In this document: piece by piece, positions 17,980 to 27,472 of the stretch
How positions within the stretch are numbered: the first letter of the stretch is position 1
Layout: each line of letters begins with the position of its first letter
Assembly (NCBI GenBank): GCA_964439265.1
Contig: CAYTOA010000010.1
Span: 1-64,000, forward strand
Reading direction: 5' to 3'
Length of the DNA: 64,000 bases
DNA from: JAGVPT01 sp964439265
Lineage (GTDB): Bacteria; Bacteroidota; Ignavibacteria; UBA10030; UBA8401
The notes under the pieces: generated by a model
Told to the model about the DNA's origin: nothing
The model's database searches: none
What the model saw: the letters and a program-made list of their open reading frames with translations, nothing else
Position numbers and translations under genes: made by a program

Positions 17980-19194
17980 GTGAAAATTCTCCTCGTCCAC
18001 AATTTTTATGGATCGGCTGCGCCGAGCGGCGAGAATACTGCGTACGCTGCCGAGGCTGCGTTGCTTCGTTCGCGCGGCCAGTCCGTCATCGAGTTCAGCA
18101 GGCATAGCGATGACATACTCCGCAGCGGTTTTTCGGGGACGCTGAAAGGTGCGGCGAGCGTTGTGTGGAACCCGTTCAGCCTGCGTTTGCTGAAACGGAC
18201 GCTGAGGGAGACGAAACCCGATCTTATGCATGTCCATAATACTTTTCCCCTTCTGTCGCCTTCTATTTTTTTCGCCTCGCGTGAACAAAATGTCCCGACA
18301 GTGATGACGCTCCATAATTATCGAATTGGTTGTGCGGCTGCCACCGCCATCCGAAATGATCAACCGTGCACGCTTTGTCTGGACAAAAAAAGCGTTTTCC
18401 CGGCTTTGCGATACGGCTGCTATCGCGAGAGCAGGATCGCGACGATCCCCGTCGCGGCGATGATTGCATACAACAATGCGAGAGATACATGGCGAAGCAA
18501 TGTTGACGCCTTTATCACGTTGACCGAGTTTCAAAGAGAGAAAATGGTTCGGTTTGGAATTTCGCCTGAGTCGCTTTTTGTTAAACCCCACTTTCTCGAC
18601 CATCCGCCGAATCCCGTTCCATGGCAAGAGCGTGACACCAAGGTCGTTTTTGTCGGCAGATTGTACGCGGCCAAAGGCATCCATATTTTGTTGGACGCAT
18701 GGAGGAGGATGGGAAAGAGGGCGCCGTTTCTGCAAGTGATCGGTGACGGCCCGATGCGGGAGGAGCTTGTTCGTTCGATGCGTGGAAGTGAGGCGTCCGA
18801 TTCAGTTTCGTTTCTTGGAAATGTGTCGCGCGACGATGTGTTGAAATATATGTCGCGTGCGAAATTGCTGGTGATACCGTCGGTCTGTTACGAAGGGTTT
18901 CCGATGGTAGTTCAGGAATCGTTCGCACTCGGCGTTCCAGTTGCCGCGTCGAACATCGGCTCGCTGCCGTATCTGATCGCCGAGAACAGAAACGGGAAAC
19001 TTTTTAATCCGGGTGATGCCGGAGACATCCTGTCATGTGTGACGCGCATGCTGGGGAATGATTCGGGATTACGCATTCTGGGTGAGGGTGCACGCCGGGA
19101 TTTTGATGAAAAGTATACCGCCGACAAGAATTATGCCGCATTGATGGCTATCTACGAAACTGCTGCCGAACGTCGAGCAGCGAAGGTGCTCTGA
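17980..19194 (+). CDS. GT4-type glycosyltransferase
   Basis: This 404-residue GT-B enzyme transfers a nucleotide-activated sugar to a growing glycan. It has the GT4 N-terminal fold (MKILLVHNFYG...SGENTAYAAEA), a Cys-containing segment common in this subgroup (CTLCLDK...GCYRES), a VFVGRLYAAKGIHILLDAW linker and the E-x7-E donor motif in YEGFPMVVQESF. GTG at 17980 is the first usable start. The next gene follows after three bases. Sugar specificity is unknown. Confidence 0.9.
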   Translation: MKILLVHNFYGSAAPSGENTAYAAEAALLRSRGQSVIEFSRHSDDILRSGFSGTLKGAASVVWNPFSLRLLKRTLRETKPDLMHVHNTFPLLSPSIFFASREQNVPTVMTLHNYRIGCAAATAIRNDQPCTLCLDKKSVFPALRYGCYRESRIATIPVAAMIAYNNARDTWRSNVDAFITLTEFQREKMVRFGISPESLFVKPHFLDHPPNPVPWQERDTKVVFVGRLYAAKGIHILLDAWRRMGKRAPFLQVIGDGPMREELVRSMRGSEASDSVSFLGNVSRDDVLKYMSRAKLLVIPSVCYEGFPMVVQESFALGVPVAASNIGSLPYLIAENRNGKLFNPGDAGDILSCVTRMLGNDSGLRILGEGARRDFDEKYTADKNYAALMAIYETAAERRAAKVL

Positions 19195-19197
19195 ACG

Positions 19198-19962
19198 ATG
19201 ATAGATTCTCAGCGTGAAACTATTTGGAATGTGCGGGTGCAAACGGATCAACTCTCTACTATTCTGAGTTCGATTGACGATGAGATCGCGAGCGGCGCAA
19301 AAGGGAGAACGCTGTATTGTGCCAACCCTCATTCACTCGTGACGGCACACGGCGACGGCCAATTCCTCGCGGCACTGCGTTCCGCAGATTATCTTATTCC
19401 CGACGGAGCCGGGATTGTCCTGGCGTCGAAAATCCTGAAGGGAACGATCGCGCGCCGGATCACGGGGTACGATATTTTTTCAGGATTGGCGAAGCGATGG
19501 GAACAAGATCGGGGAAAATCCTACTATTTTCTTGGGTCAACAGCAGAGGTCCTGGGGAGGATCAAAACGCGAATGGCGAGCGATTATCCTCATGTCTCTG
19601 TCAGCGGCATCTTTGCACCGCCGTTCAAAGAGAACTTTTCCGACGATGAAAACAACCGCATCATTGAAGAGATCAACCGTTCCGCCCCGACCGCGCTCTG
19701 GGTTGGAATGACAGCTCCAAAGCAGGAAAAATGGATTCACGAACATCGGGAACGTCTCAATGTGCCATTCATTGCCGCCATCGGCGCGGCGTTCGATTTT
19801 TTTGCGGGAACGAGGCTAAGAGCATCGACGCCGTTACAAGAAGCAGGGTTGGAATGGCTTCCCCGGCTTTTGCGCGAGCCCCGCAGGATGTGGAGACGGA
19901 ATTTTGTTTCATCTCCTGTATTTCTCTATTATATACTCAGGCAAAAGTTGGGGCTGCAATGA
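19198..19962 (+). CDS. WecG/TagA/CpsF-family glycosyltransferase (GT26)
   Basis: The 254 residues cover the full GT26 domain: CANPHSLVTAHGD, ADYLIPDGAGIVLASKIL (acidic residue of the active site), YYFLGSTAEVL, WVGMTAPKQEKW and IGAAFDFFAGT. Family members add the second sugar (such as ManNAc or ManNAcA) to an undecaprenyl-linked sugar. That agrees with the initiating transferase encoded next. The ATG at 19198 lies three bases after the preceding stop, indicating translational coupling. Confidence 0.92.
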   Translation: MIDSQRETIWNVRVQTDQLSTILSSIDDEIASGAKGRTLYCANPHSLVTAHGDGQFLAALRSADYLIPDGAGIVLASKILKGTIARRITGYDIFSGLAKRWEQDRGKSYYFLGSTAEVLGRIKTRMASDYPHVSVSGIFAPPFKENFSDDENNRIIEEINRSAPTALWVGMTAPKQEKWIHEHRERLNVPFIAAIGAAFDFFAGTRLRASTPLQEAGLEWLPRLLREPRRMWRRNFVSSPVFLYYILRQKLGLQ

Positions 19963-20001
19963 ACGCCTGGTTTGCGGGATCTAATGCGGGATTGAGCATT
20001 T

Positions 20002-21375
20002 ATGATTAGGTCGAAGAAGTTATTCAAATTGACGTTGATGTTGATCGACGGAGCAACACTTTTCGGGATATTTTTTATCCTGAGCCTTTTGCGCACCGAC
20101 GTCGATTTTGTCACCGAGTACTGGTACCGGGCAATCTTGCCGGTTATTCTTACTTGGATCGTTCTTGATGCGATCGGCGCGTATAATCCCGACAACGACA
20201 TGCGCAGCCTTCCGTACACCAGCCAGTATATCCTGGCGATCTTCATCATTGTTGTGCTGACCATTGTTGTTGTTTACACGTTCAGCTATAAACCAGCTTT
20301 GCAGTTCAGCCGCAGCGTATTGCCGGCGACATTCTTTTCGTTCCTCATCATTTCTCTTTCCGTTCGGCGGGCGGCCAATTCCCGTCTCGCACAGGTCCGG
20401 CGAAAGAGGTTTTACCTCGTTCTTGGTACTGACGATACGGCGCAGGAGTTGTACCGGATGTACGCCGAAACGCCGAAAGATCAGGAATTGCGGTATGCCG
20501 ATTTGAGCGGAAAGAAAGTCGGATTGCCGATATCCGGGAACGGATCACCCATTATCGAAGGAGACGTTCTCAACAAGCTTCGTTCGATGACCGGCAACTG
20601 CGACGGGATTATCCTGACCGAAGACAGGTCGTCCTTGAGCAACGAGGTGTTCAGGCAATTGGTGACGCTGCATTTCCGCAACGTGCCCCTGATTCCGAGC
20701 AGGCTCTTTCTCGAAGAGAATTTTAGAAAAGTACCGCTCTTTATTCTCAACAAGTGGTGGCTGTTCGAGGGCGACCTGCTGTTGGTACGAAATCCGTGGT
20801 ACAACCGTCTGAAGCAGCTTTTCGATATCGCGATCGCCTCGGCGGGATTCGTTATTCTGTTTCCGTTGATGGTCGTCATTGGAATTCTGATCCGGCTGGA
20901 AAGCCGCGGTCCGATCATCTTTAAACAGACCCGTATCGGCAGAAACGAGGCGCCATTCACAATGTACAAATTCCGGTCCATGTACCACGGTTCGGGTTCC
21001 GGAGATAAGTACGTCCGTGAACACGACGCCCGGGTGACGAAGACAGGTAAACTGCTTCGCCTGACCAGATTGGACGAATTGCCCCAATTGTGGAATGTTT
21101 TGAAAGGGGAAATGAGCATGATCGGCCCCCGCGCGGAGTGGTTTGAGGTAGCACGTGAATATGAGCAGAAAATTGAGTATTATCACTTCCGGCATCTTGT
21201 GAAACCCGGAATTACAGGCTGGGCGCAGGTAAATTATTCCTACGGCGAGAATATCGACGATACGATTACAAAACTCCAATACGATCTCTATTATATATCG
21301 CATTATTCATTGTTATTGGACATAGACATTATCCTGAAAACAATCCACATTATGCTGTTTGGAAAAGGGAGATAA
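20002..21375 (+). CDS. polyprenyl-phosphate sugar-1-phosphate transferase
   Basis: This 457-residue membrane protein starts surface glycan synthesis by moving a sugar-1-phosphate onto undecaprenyl phosphate. It has about four N-terminal helices, a soluble region (about 130-250) and another helix near 280. The C-terminal Bac_transf domain has IIFKQTRIGRNEAPFTMYKF, LLRLTRLDELPQLWNVLKGE and MSMIGPRAE. The architecture is that of WbaP/ExoY-type enzymes with the long N-terminus. Donor sugar is not predictable. Confidence 0.93.
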   Translation: MIRSKKLFKLTLMLIDGATLFGIFFILSLLRTDVDFVTEYWYRAILPVILTWIVLDAIGAYNPDNDMRSLPYTSQYILAIFIIVVLTIVVVYTFSYKPALQFSRSVLPATFFSFLIISLSVRRAANSRLAQVRRKRFYLVLGTDDTAQELYRMYAETPKDQELRYADLSGKKVGLPISGNGSPIIEGDVLNKLRSMTGNCDGIILTEDRSSLSNEVFRQLVTLHFRNVPLIPSRLFLEENFRKVPLFILNKWWLFEGDLLLVRNPWYNRLKQLFDIAIASAGFVILFPLMVVIGILIRLESRGPIIFKQTRIGRNEAPFTMYKFRSMYHGSGSGDKYVREHDARVTKTGKLLRLTRLDELPQLWNVLKGEMSMIGPRAEWFEVAREYEQKIEYYHFRHLVKPGITGWAQVNYSYGENIDDTITKLQYDLYYISHYSLLLDIDIILKTIHIMLFGKGR

Positions 21376-21443
21376 GGATCGCGCTCGACCTTCCTTCGTC
21401 AGCATTATTGAAGCGGGTTTTCGTGTAATCAACTTCTTACCAT

Positions 21444-23834
21444 ATGGCAGCCAAAAAACTGGATAGTCGGACCGCTACGTCGCAGCCGGCTCTTGAATTG
21501 AGTCTTCGCGACTATATTGAGATTCTTGAGCGGTGGAAGTACGTCATCATGGGGATAACACTTGCTATTTTTACCGGCGCGATTCTCTATACGTATCTCG
21601 GCGCGTTCATTTATGAAGGAGTTGCAATCGTTCAGGTGAGCAGCAAGGCGAAGAGCGATATGACGATCGGGTCGCTGGACTTGTCCGACCTCGGCGGTCA
21701 AACCCGTAACCTGATGAAAGAGATCGGCATCCTCAAATCGCGAGTCATTGAGGAGGACGTTCTTGCATTGCTCAAGAAGAATCCGGTCGCAACACTTGGC
21801 GGTTTTGACACGCTGGAGATCCTCAAGCGTTCGGACGACGAACCTTCATTCGGGCCGTTTGCCCACAACGAAGATATCTTCGGCAGGCTCGACGATGCGA
21901 TATCGTTCGACCCGGATAAGGCTTCCGACGTAATTTTTATCAGTGCCCTCAGCACAAATCCGAAAGAAGCCGCGATCGTCGCAAATGCCTACGCAGAAGC
22001 CTATTATCAGAACAACCTCAATAACAGCCGGAAACAATTGCGCACAACACGGGAGTTCCTGGAGCGCACGTTGCAGGCCAAGAAGACAGCGCTCGACACG
22101 GTCGAGGACGACCTTCGCCGGTACATTGAAAAGCACGGCTCAATAGATGAAGAAAGTCAGTCGGTCGTAAAGACGATTTCCGACCTCGAAGCCCAGCGTG
22201 ACGAGGTTGAGATCGAGATCGAGACGGCGAAAAGCACGGTGCTCGCCTATCAAAGAAGATTGTCGGAAATAAAGGCAACGCTCCCCAAGAACGAAGAAGA
22301 CGAGATCGACGCCGACAGCAAACGCATTATGGATATGGTCGCGAGCATTGAGATTCAAAAGATCCTCGAACAAATAAGCACTCTGGAACAGGAACGCGAC
22401 CAGATAAAAGAACAAAACGCTGAGAATCAAGACCAGACCCTTGTTGCGAACCGGATTGCCGGCATCAACACTCAAATTGAGGCTCTCCGCAAAAAAATAA
22501 ATGACCGGATGGGAACGAGTTCGAGCAAGCCGCGCATCAACGCCGAAAAGAGGGAGTTGGCCGGAACTCTCTCGGAGAAGCTTACCGACGCTCAAATGCA
22601 CCTTCAGTCGCTTGAAGTTCGCCACAAGGCGCTCGTCGGCGGCATCAGCCAGAGCGAGGCACGCTTCCAGAATATTCCCAGGATCAACATCGACTACGCC
22701 CGGCTTCAGCGGACGAAGATGACGCTCGAAAAAGTGTACGTTGCCGTAGAAGAAAAATATCAATCGGCCCTCATCGCCGAGCAATCCGAATTCGGATATG
22801 TCGACGTCCTGCAGCGCGCTTTGCCCCCCCAGACTCATCTCTATCCAAATATTCCCAAGAACCTCGGGTTTGGTTTCTTTATCGGTCTGGTGCTCGGGGT
22901 CAGCTCGGCATTTTTCATCAACTATTTTGACGACCGCATTCATAAGCCTGAAGATATAAAGCGGAGAGGGCTCAGCGTGTTGACGGTAATTCCGGCAATG
23001 GATGAGAAGTCCCTTAACCTCGTGACGCGGGTGGATCCCGTGACCGGAACAGTGGATGGCGAGAGGGGAACTGTGCGGAGAACGGCAGGGGAGGATGAAA
23101 AGGAAGGAGCGTCCGACGGTCTGATCATTGACCCGCATCTAGTAACCGCAATCAATCCGTATTCGAGAATCGCCGACTCCTACCGCCGTCTGAGAACGAG
23201 TGTCCAGTACTGGAAAAAGGACACGCCGGTCAAGAGTATCCTCATGTCGAGCGGCGCCCCTCAGGAAGGAAAATCACTTACGACCGCGAACCTTGCAGTG
23301 GTCTTCGCGCAGACGAGGAAGAAGGTGCTGCTGGTCGACGTCGATCTGCGCCGGCCGACGATTCACGAGCTCTTCAGCCTGAACCTGGAGCCGGGGCTCA
23401 CGGAGGTGCTGTTCGGGGAAGTGGATATTGCTGCGGCAATTCGTCACACGTTCATTGAAAACCTGGATATCCTGACGTGCGGAGCGATCCCGCTCAATCC
23501 GACCGAACTCATCGGTTCATCGACGATGAAGAATTTGAAGTTAGAACTCGATAAAATGTACGACATCATTTTATACGACTCACCGCCGATCCTCCTTTTT
23601 ACCGATTCGGAATTACTGGTCGCGATGGTCGACGCCGTGATCTTTGTGGTGAAAACGAACTCGACGACGTTCGACAGCCTGGAACATTCCGTGGACATCA
23701 TCGAGGGCATCAGGCTGAACCTCGCCGGGATCGTTGTCAATCAGTACGAACTCAATCGATTGCACAGGGGGTACTACCATCTGCACGGTGAATACTACTA
23801 TCAGCAAAAATACACTTCTAAGGACAAAAAATAA
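21444..23834 (+). CDS. Wzc-like polysaccharide co-polymerase with tyrosine kinase domain
   Basis: The product (796 residues) has an N-terminal Wzz domain between two membrane helices (about 32-54 and 473-493) and a long coiled-coil periplasmic region. A cytoplasmic BY-kinase follows, with Walker A GAPQEGKS (Lys610), Walker A' LLVDVDLRRP (Asp632, Asp634) and Walker B IILYDSPP. The C-terminal tail is Tyr-rich (GYYHLHGEYYYQQKY), the usual autophosphorylation site. It controls chain length and export. The matching low-molecular-weight phosphatase is encoded 15 kb downstream at 39200. Confidence 0.93.
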   Translation: MAAKKLDSRTATSQPALELSLRDYIEILERWKYVIMGITLAIFTGAILYTYLGAFIYEGVAIVQVSSKAKSDMTIGSLDLSDLGGQTRNLMKEIGILKSRVIEEDVLALLKKNPVATLGGFDTLEILKRSDDEPSFGPFAHNEDIFGRLDDAISFDPDKASDVIFISALSTNPKEAAIVANAYAEAYYQNNLNNSRKQLRTTREFLERTLQAKKTALDTVEDDLRRYIEKHGSIDEESQSVVKTISDLEAQRDEVEIEIETAKSTVLAYQRRLSEIKATLPKNEEDEIDADSKRIMDMVASIEIQKILEQISTLEQERDQIKEQNAENQDQTLVANRIAGINTQIEALRKKINDRMGTSSSKPRINAEKRELAGTLSEKLTDAQMHLQSLEVRHKALVGGISQSEARFQNIPRINIDYARLQRTKMTLEKVYVAVEEKYQSALIAEQSEFGYVDVLQRALPPQTHLYPNIPKNLGFGFFIGLVLGVSSAFFINYFDDRIHKPEDIKRRGLSVLTVIPAMDEKSLNLVTRVDPVTGTVDGERGTVRRTAGEDEKEGASDGLIIDPHLVTAINPYSRIADSYRRLRTSVQYWKKDTPVKSILMSSGAPQEGKSLTTANLAVVFAQTRKKVLLVDVDLRRPTIHELFSLNLEPGLTEVLFGEVDIAAAIRHTFIENLDILTCGAIPLNPTELIGSSTMKNLKLELDKMYDIILYDSPPILLFTDSELLVAMVDAVIFVVKTNSTTFDSLEHSVDIIEGIRLNLAGIVVNQYELNRLHRGYYHLHGEYYYQQKYTSKDKK

Positions 23835-23853
23835 TACGAATGCCGGGTTGTCT

Positions 23854-24363
23854 ATGAAAATAGCCTTGACAATTTTGATGGTGATCGCGGCCGCCGCCTC
23901 TTCGTCCGCTCAGGTTTCCACGGAAACCGAACTCAGCAATTCCAGGCAACCAAGCCAGAGCCGGCCCGGGTACTATTATTATGCGAAACCTTTTGAAGTG
24001 ACGATGACGGTGAATTTATGGGGGGAAGTTCCTCAACAGGGCGTTTATGTCATACCGACGACCACAGATATCGTCCAACTCATATCCTTCGCCGGTGGAC
24101 CAAAAGAGCGTTCGAATCTGGACGAAGTACTTGTGTACCGATCGACCGGAAAGAAAGATCCGAAGGCGCGGCAAGAGCTCACGATCAATCTTCGCGATAT
24201 CCTAGAAGGAAGGTCCCCAACAGTTCCGCTCGCTCCGGGAGATATGATCGTTGTAAAAAGGCTCCCGAATTCCCTGTCATGGCAGGACGTGCTGACGATC
24301 ATCAATACAACCGCTACGCTTGGCGTGCTTGGAGTGAGCATTTACTCTGTCACCCATAAATGA
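23854..24363 (+). CDS. short SLBB-domain polysaccharide export protein
   Basis: The product (169 residues) has a signal peptide (MKIALTILMVIAAAASSSAQ) and one SLBB-like domain (VNLWGEVPQQGVYVIP...TDIVQLISFAGGP, then PLAPGDMIVVKR), followed by a C-terminal hydrophobic segment. The polysaccharide-export domain of a full Wza is missing, so it is either an accessory SLBB protein or a minimal exporter part. The ATG at 23854 begins the signal peptide. It lies directly after the Wzc-like gene. Confidence 0.8.
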   Translation: MKIALTILMVIAAAASSSAQVSTETELSNSRQPSQSRPGYYYYAKPFEVTMTVNLWGEVPQQGVYVIPTTTDIVQLISFAGGPKERSNLDEVLVYRSTGKKDPKARQELTINLRDILEGRSPTVPLAPGDMIVVKRLPNSLSWQDVLTIINTTATLGVLGVSIYSVTHK

Positions 24364-24388
24364 GTTACGCGCCGAGGCCAATTCTCCG

Positions 24389-24448
24389 GAAGTTGTCTCA
24401 AAAATGAATTTGCGAGGTCCCTTCGGGATATGCAATTGAGATAACTTC
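24389..24448. repeat. GAAGTTRTCTCAA inverted repeat with inner hairpin
   Basis: The arms 24389-24401 and 24436-24448 are inverted copies of GAAGTTRTCTCAA and enclose a TCCC/GGGA hairpin (24418-24428). The element follows the SLBB gene and may separate two transcripts. A single related arm occurs at 211-223. The remaining 180 bp up to the ABC permease gene show no other feature. Confidence 0.65.
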
Positions 24449-24627
24449 TAATAAAACTTCGCTTTGGATGCCTCGAACCGCTTTTCGGACGCCGGCACTT
24501 CTGATTTCAGACTGGATCTTATTGCTTCGAGGATCTCATCTACTCCACGGTTCATCCTCCGTATCCCGAAGCAGCAATCGTACCCGTTGTCACAAAAGGA
24601 ACGAAATGAAAGACGAGGAATTCCCGG

Positions 24628-25449
24628 ATGCCTTTTGAAATTGTCATCGAGCCGACAAAGGGATTATCAATACTGCGGTTTCGCGAGATCTGGGAATTCC
24701 GCGAGCTCTTCTATTTTCTCGTGTGGCGGGATATCAAAATTCGTTACAAGCAGACGTTTTTGGGTGCCGCCTGGGCGCTGGTCCGTCCCTTGATGGGGAT
24801 GGTCGTCTTCACGGTGCTGTTTAATAAGCTGGTCGGATTTTCCGTGCAGGGGGTTCCGTATCTGCTTTTTACATTCTGCGGAGTTGTCGCATGGAATTTT
24901 TTTTCTGAGGGAGTGACGGGAGCAAGTCAAAGCCTTCTGGCGAATGCGAACCTCATCTCAAAAGTGTATTTCCCCCGCGTCATTATCCCGGCCGCCGCAA
25001 TACTCTCGGGGCTTGTCGATTTTTCAATTGCGTTTGTCCTCGCGATCGTGTTGATGATATACTTTCAATTCATGCCGACCGCGGCCATTTTTCTCCTGCC
25101 ATTCTTTGTCCTCTTGACGATCGTTACGTCGCTCGGCATCGGTTTATGGTTTTCATCGATCTCTGTCCAGTACCGGGATATCGGACACGCACTGCCGTAT
25201 ATCATCCAAGTCATGTTCTGGATCACCCCTGTCGGGTATGCAGCGAGTAAGATTCCGGCATCATACCAGGCATTCTACTGGCTTAATCCTATCGTGTGTG
25301 TCATCGAAGGATTTCGGTGGTCGATGCTGCATACCGGAACACTCCCTCTTCATTTGGTTTTGTTGTCAACGTGCGTAGCGCTTGCGCTCCTCGTCACAGG
25401 ATTGATAAATTTTTTGCGGATGGAAAGAAAATTCGCAGATATCATTTAA
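24628..25449 (+). CDS. ABC-2 type polysaccharide export permease (Wzm-like)
   Basis: This 273-residue membrane protein has six predicted helices and the typical start of the O-antigen/teichoic-acid exporters (ELFYFLVWRDIKIRYKQTFLGAAWALVRP). It forms the channel of an ABC exporter for lipid-linked glycan, with the ATPase encoded ten bases downstream. A GAGGA precedes the ATG by a suitable distance. Length is normal for Wzm/TagG proteins. Confidence 0.93.
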   Translation: MPFEIVIEPTKGLSILRFREIWEFRELFYFLVWRDIKIRYKQTFLGAAWALVRPLMGMVVFTVLFNKLVGFSVQGVPYLLFTFCGVVAWNFFSEGVTGASQSLLANANLISKVYFPRVIIPAAAILSGLVDFSIAFVLAIVLMIYFQFMPTAAIFLLPFFVLLTIVTSLGIGLWFSSISVQYRDIGHALPYIIQVMFWITPVGYAASKIPASYQAFYWLNPIVCVIEGFRWSMLHTGTLPLHLVLLSTCVALALLVTGLINFLRMERKFADII

Positions 25450-25458
25450 GAGTTTGTT

Positions 25459-26730
25459 ATGTCGGCAATGATCACCGTCGAACATCTATCGAAAAAATAC
25501 CGCATCGGCGCGCTGCGGAGGCATAATTCGTTCCGCGACGTCTTTGATGAAAAGCTGGAGGCGATCTTCAAACCTGCACAGAGGCGGGCGGCGGCAAACG
25601 AGAGTACCATCTGGGCGCTGAAGGATGTTTCGTTCGAGCTGAACGAAGGGGAAGTTCTCGGGATCATCGGAAGAAACGGTGCAGGTAAAAGCACGTTGTT
25701 GAAACTGCTTTCCAGGATCACGGAACCGACCGAGGGGGTCATCCGGATGAAAGGAAGAGTGGCGTCGCTTCTTGAAATTGGCACCGGCTTCAGTCCTGAA
25801 CTGACCGGTCGGGAAAATATTTTCCTTAACGGAGCGATCCTCGGAATGCGGAAGGCGGAGATCGACAGGAAGTTCGATGAGATCGTGGACTTTTCGGAGA
25901 TCGGAAAATTCATCGATACACCGGTGAAAAGGTACTCTTCCGGTATGTTCATGCGCCTCGCGTTCTCCATCGCGGCGCACCTTGAACCGGAGATCCTGAT
26001 CGTCGACGAAGTATTGGCCGTCGGCGACGCTCAATTTCAGGAAAAATGTCTGCGCAAAATGGAAGACATTGGGAAAAGCAAAGGGCGTACGGTACTTTTC
26101 GTCAGTCACAATATCGGAGCGATCACGAACCTCTGCACGCACGTCGCACACCTGCATCACGGAAAAGTTGTCAATTTCGGCGAGACCAACGCCGTCGTTG
26201 CAGAATACCTTCATTCTGATGTGAACGAAGGAGCGGAAAAAATACTGGCCGACCCTCTTGCGATTCTGCCGCCGCGCAAGGAGTTCGTCTTCACAAAGGT
26301 CGGCGTGCAGGACCAGCGGAAAAATATCGCTTCCGAGATCGACGTTCGTTTCCCGTTTACGGTTCATCTCGAGTATCGCGTGGCAGCGCTTCTTCATAAC
26401 GTGGAGATCTCGGTTCGATTTTTCGCCTATGACGGACGGCCAGTGTTCACGAGCCATCAATCGGACTCCCGGCCCGAGGTGTTGCTGCAGCGTGCTCCGG
26501 GAACGTACGCTGCGACGGTCACGGTTCCCGGGAATTTTCTTGTTCCGGGAGATTATTTCATCTCGATTGAAGCGCACGCGCCAACGGTAAGCGTGCTTGA
26601 GAAGTACGACCATATCATAAAATTCCATATCAATGAAACAGGATCAAAATTGTCCCGCTATCAGCCTCATCAATTTATGCAGGGCGTTGTCATCGTCGAA
26701 TTTCCCTGGAGCGAGAGTCGAACGCAATAA
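25459..26730 (+). CDS. polysaccharide ABC exporter ATPase with C-terminal glycan-binding domain (Wzt-like)
   Basis: The 423 residues contain an ATPase (Walker A GRNGAGKST with Lys77, signature YSSGMFMRLAFS, Walker B ILIVDEVLAVGD) and the family-specific GRENIFLNGAILGM. A C-terminal beta-sandwich (about 265-423) corresponds to the Wzt domain that recognises the capped end of the O-polysaccharide. That domain implies export of a finished, terminally modified chain. Its methyltransferase neighbours could supply such a cap; this is inference. Confidence 0.93.
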   Translation: MSAMITVEHLSKKYRIGALRRHNSFRDVFDEKLEAIFKPAQRRAAANESTIWALKDVSFELNEGEVLGIIGRNGAGKSTLLKLLSRITEPTEGVIRMKGRVASLLEIGTGFSPELTGRENIFLNGAILGMRKAEIDRKFDEIVDFSEIGKFIDTPVKRYSSGMFMRLAFSIAAHLEPEILIVDEVLAVGDAQFQEKCLRKMEDIGKSKGRTVLFVSHNIGAITNLCTHVAHLHHGKVVNFGETNAVVAEYLHSDVNEGAEKILADPLAILPPRKEFVFTKVGVQDQRKNIASEIDVRFPFTVHLEYRVAALLHNVEISVRFFAYDGRPVFTSHQSDSRPEVLLQRAPGTYAATVTVPGNFLVPGDYFISIEAHAPTVSVLEKYDHIIKFHINETGSKLSRYQPHQFMQGVVIVEFPWSESRTQ

Positions 26731-26782
26731 CGCAGGGCGCCGGTACGAACCGTGATCGAGGAACAGTTGCAGGAGAATAGCT

Positions 26783-27454
26783 GTGAATAGGGATCTAAAA
26801 AAGCTCATACGTTGGCTGCTCAAACCGATCCAGCCGTACGGCCGAAGATTGTTCGGGGCGCCCGAAGTCCTGCTGGAAGAAATGCCGAACAGCCCGGAGT
26901 TGTTCCGTCATTACCGGATGCTCATCGAGACCGGCCATGTTCGCGTGCCCGGGGGATGGATGCTTGGCGGAGAGTTCTATCCCGACTATATCACCGTCGG
27001 CGGAAATTCTTTTGCCATTCAACGAGTGGCATTGCAGTACTGCAAGGGCAAAGGGATCGATGTTGGAGCAAATTATTGGCCGCTTCCAGGCAGTACGCCG
27101 ATCGATATTGAACGGGGTCCGGGGATTGCAAATATCATAGGAGATATCCCTGCGGGGTCGCAGGATTACGTTTTCAGTTCGCACTGCCTTGAACATATTC
27201 ACGAATGGCAGCAAGCATTGGATGAATGGATAAGCAAGATTCGTCCCGGTGGAATCTTGTTTCTTTATCTTCCCCATCCCTCCTGCAAATTATGGCATAA
27301 ATCTAATCCGTTTATGGCCGAGGTCCATGCCTGGGTTCCAGACCCCGCGACCATTGTTCATGAGCTAGAAGATCGCGGTATGTCTATTATCGGCAAAGAC
27401 GACGGACCGGACCACTTTTATAGTTTCTACGTGTGTGCTCAACGGGCCGATTAA
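26783..27454 (+). CDS. SAM-dependent methyltransferase
   Basis: This 223-residue protein shows a class I methyltransferase core: GKGIDVGANYWPL (motif I), IDIERG (acidic end of beta-2) and the YVFSSHCLEHIHEW and ISKIRPGGILFLYLP stretches typical of the Methyltransf_11 group. The first 75 residues are not recognised. The GTG at 26783 has AGGAG upstream. In this position it most likely methylates a sugar of the polysaccharide, possibly as a chain cap. Confidence 0.82.
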   Translation: MNRDLKKLIRWLLKPIQPYGRRLFGAPEVLLEEMPNSPELFRHYRMLIETGHVRVPGGWMLGGEFYPDYITVGGNSFAIQRVALQYCKGKGIDVGANYWPLPGSTPIDIERGPGIANIIGDIPAGSQDYVFSSHCLEHIHEWQQALDEWISKIRPGGILFLYLPHPSCKLWHKSNPFMAEVHAWVPDPATIVHELEDRGMSIIGKDDGPDHFYSFYVCAQRAD

Positions 27455-27472
27455 CATGCGCGTACCCGAACA

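Noticed and set aside
22140..23138. Minus-strand frame of 332 codons opposite the Wzc-like gene
   Set aside because: The plus frame has the complete Wzz and BY-kinase architecture; the reverse frame is a codon-bias shadow.
25486..26628. Long minus-strand frame (380 codons) opposite the Wzt-like gene
   Set aside because: The plus-strand frame has clear ABC ATPase motifs; the reverse frame is rich in Arg, His and Asp with no domain and has no ribosome-binding site.
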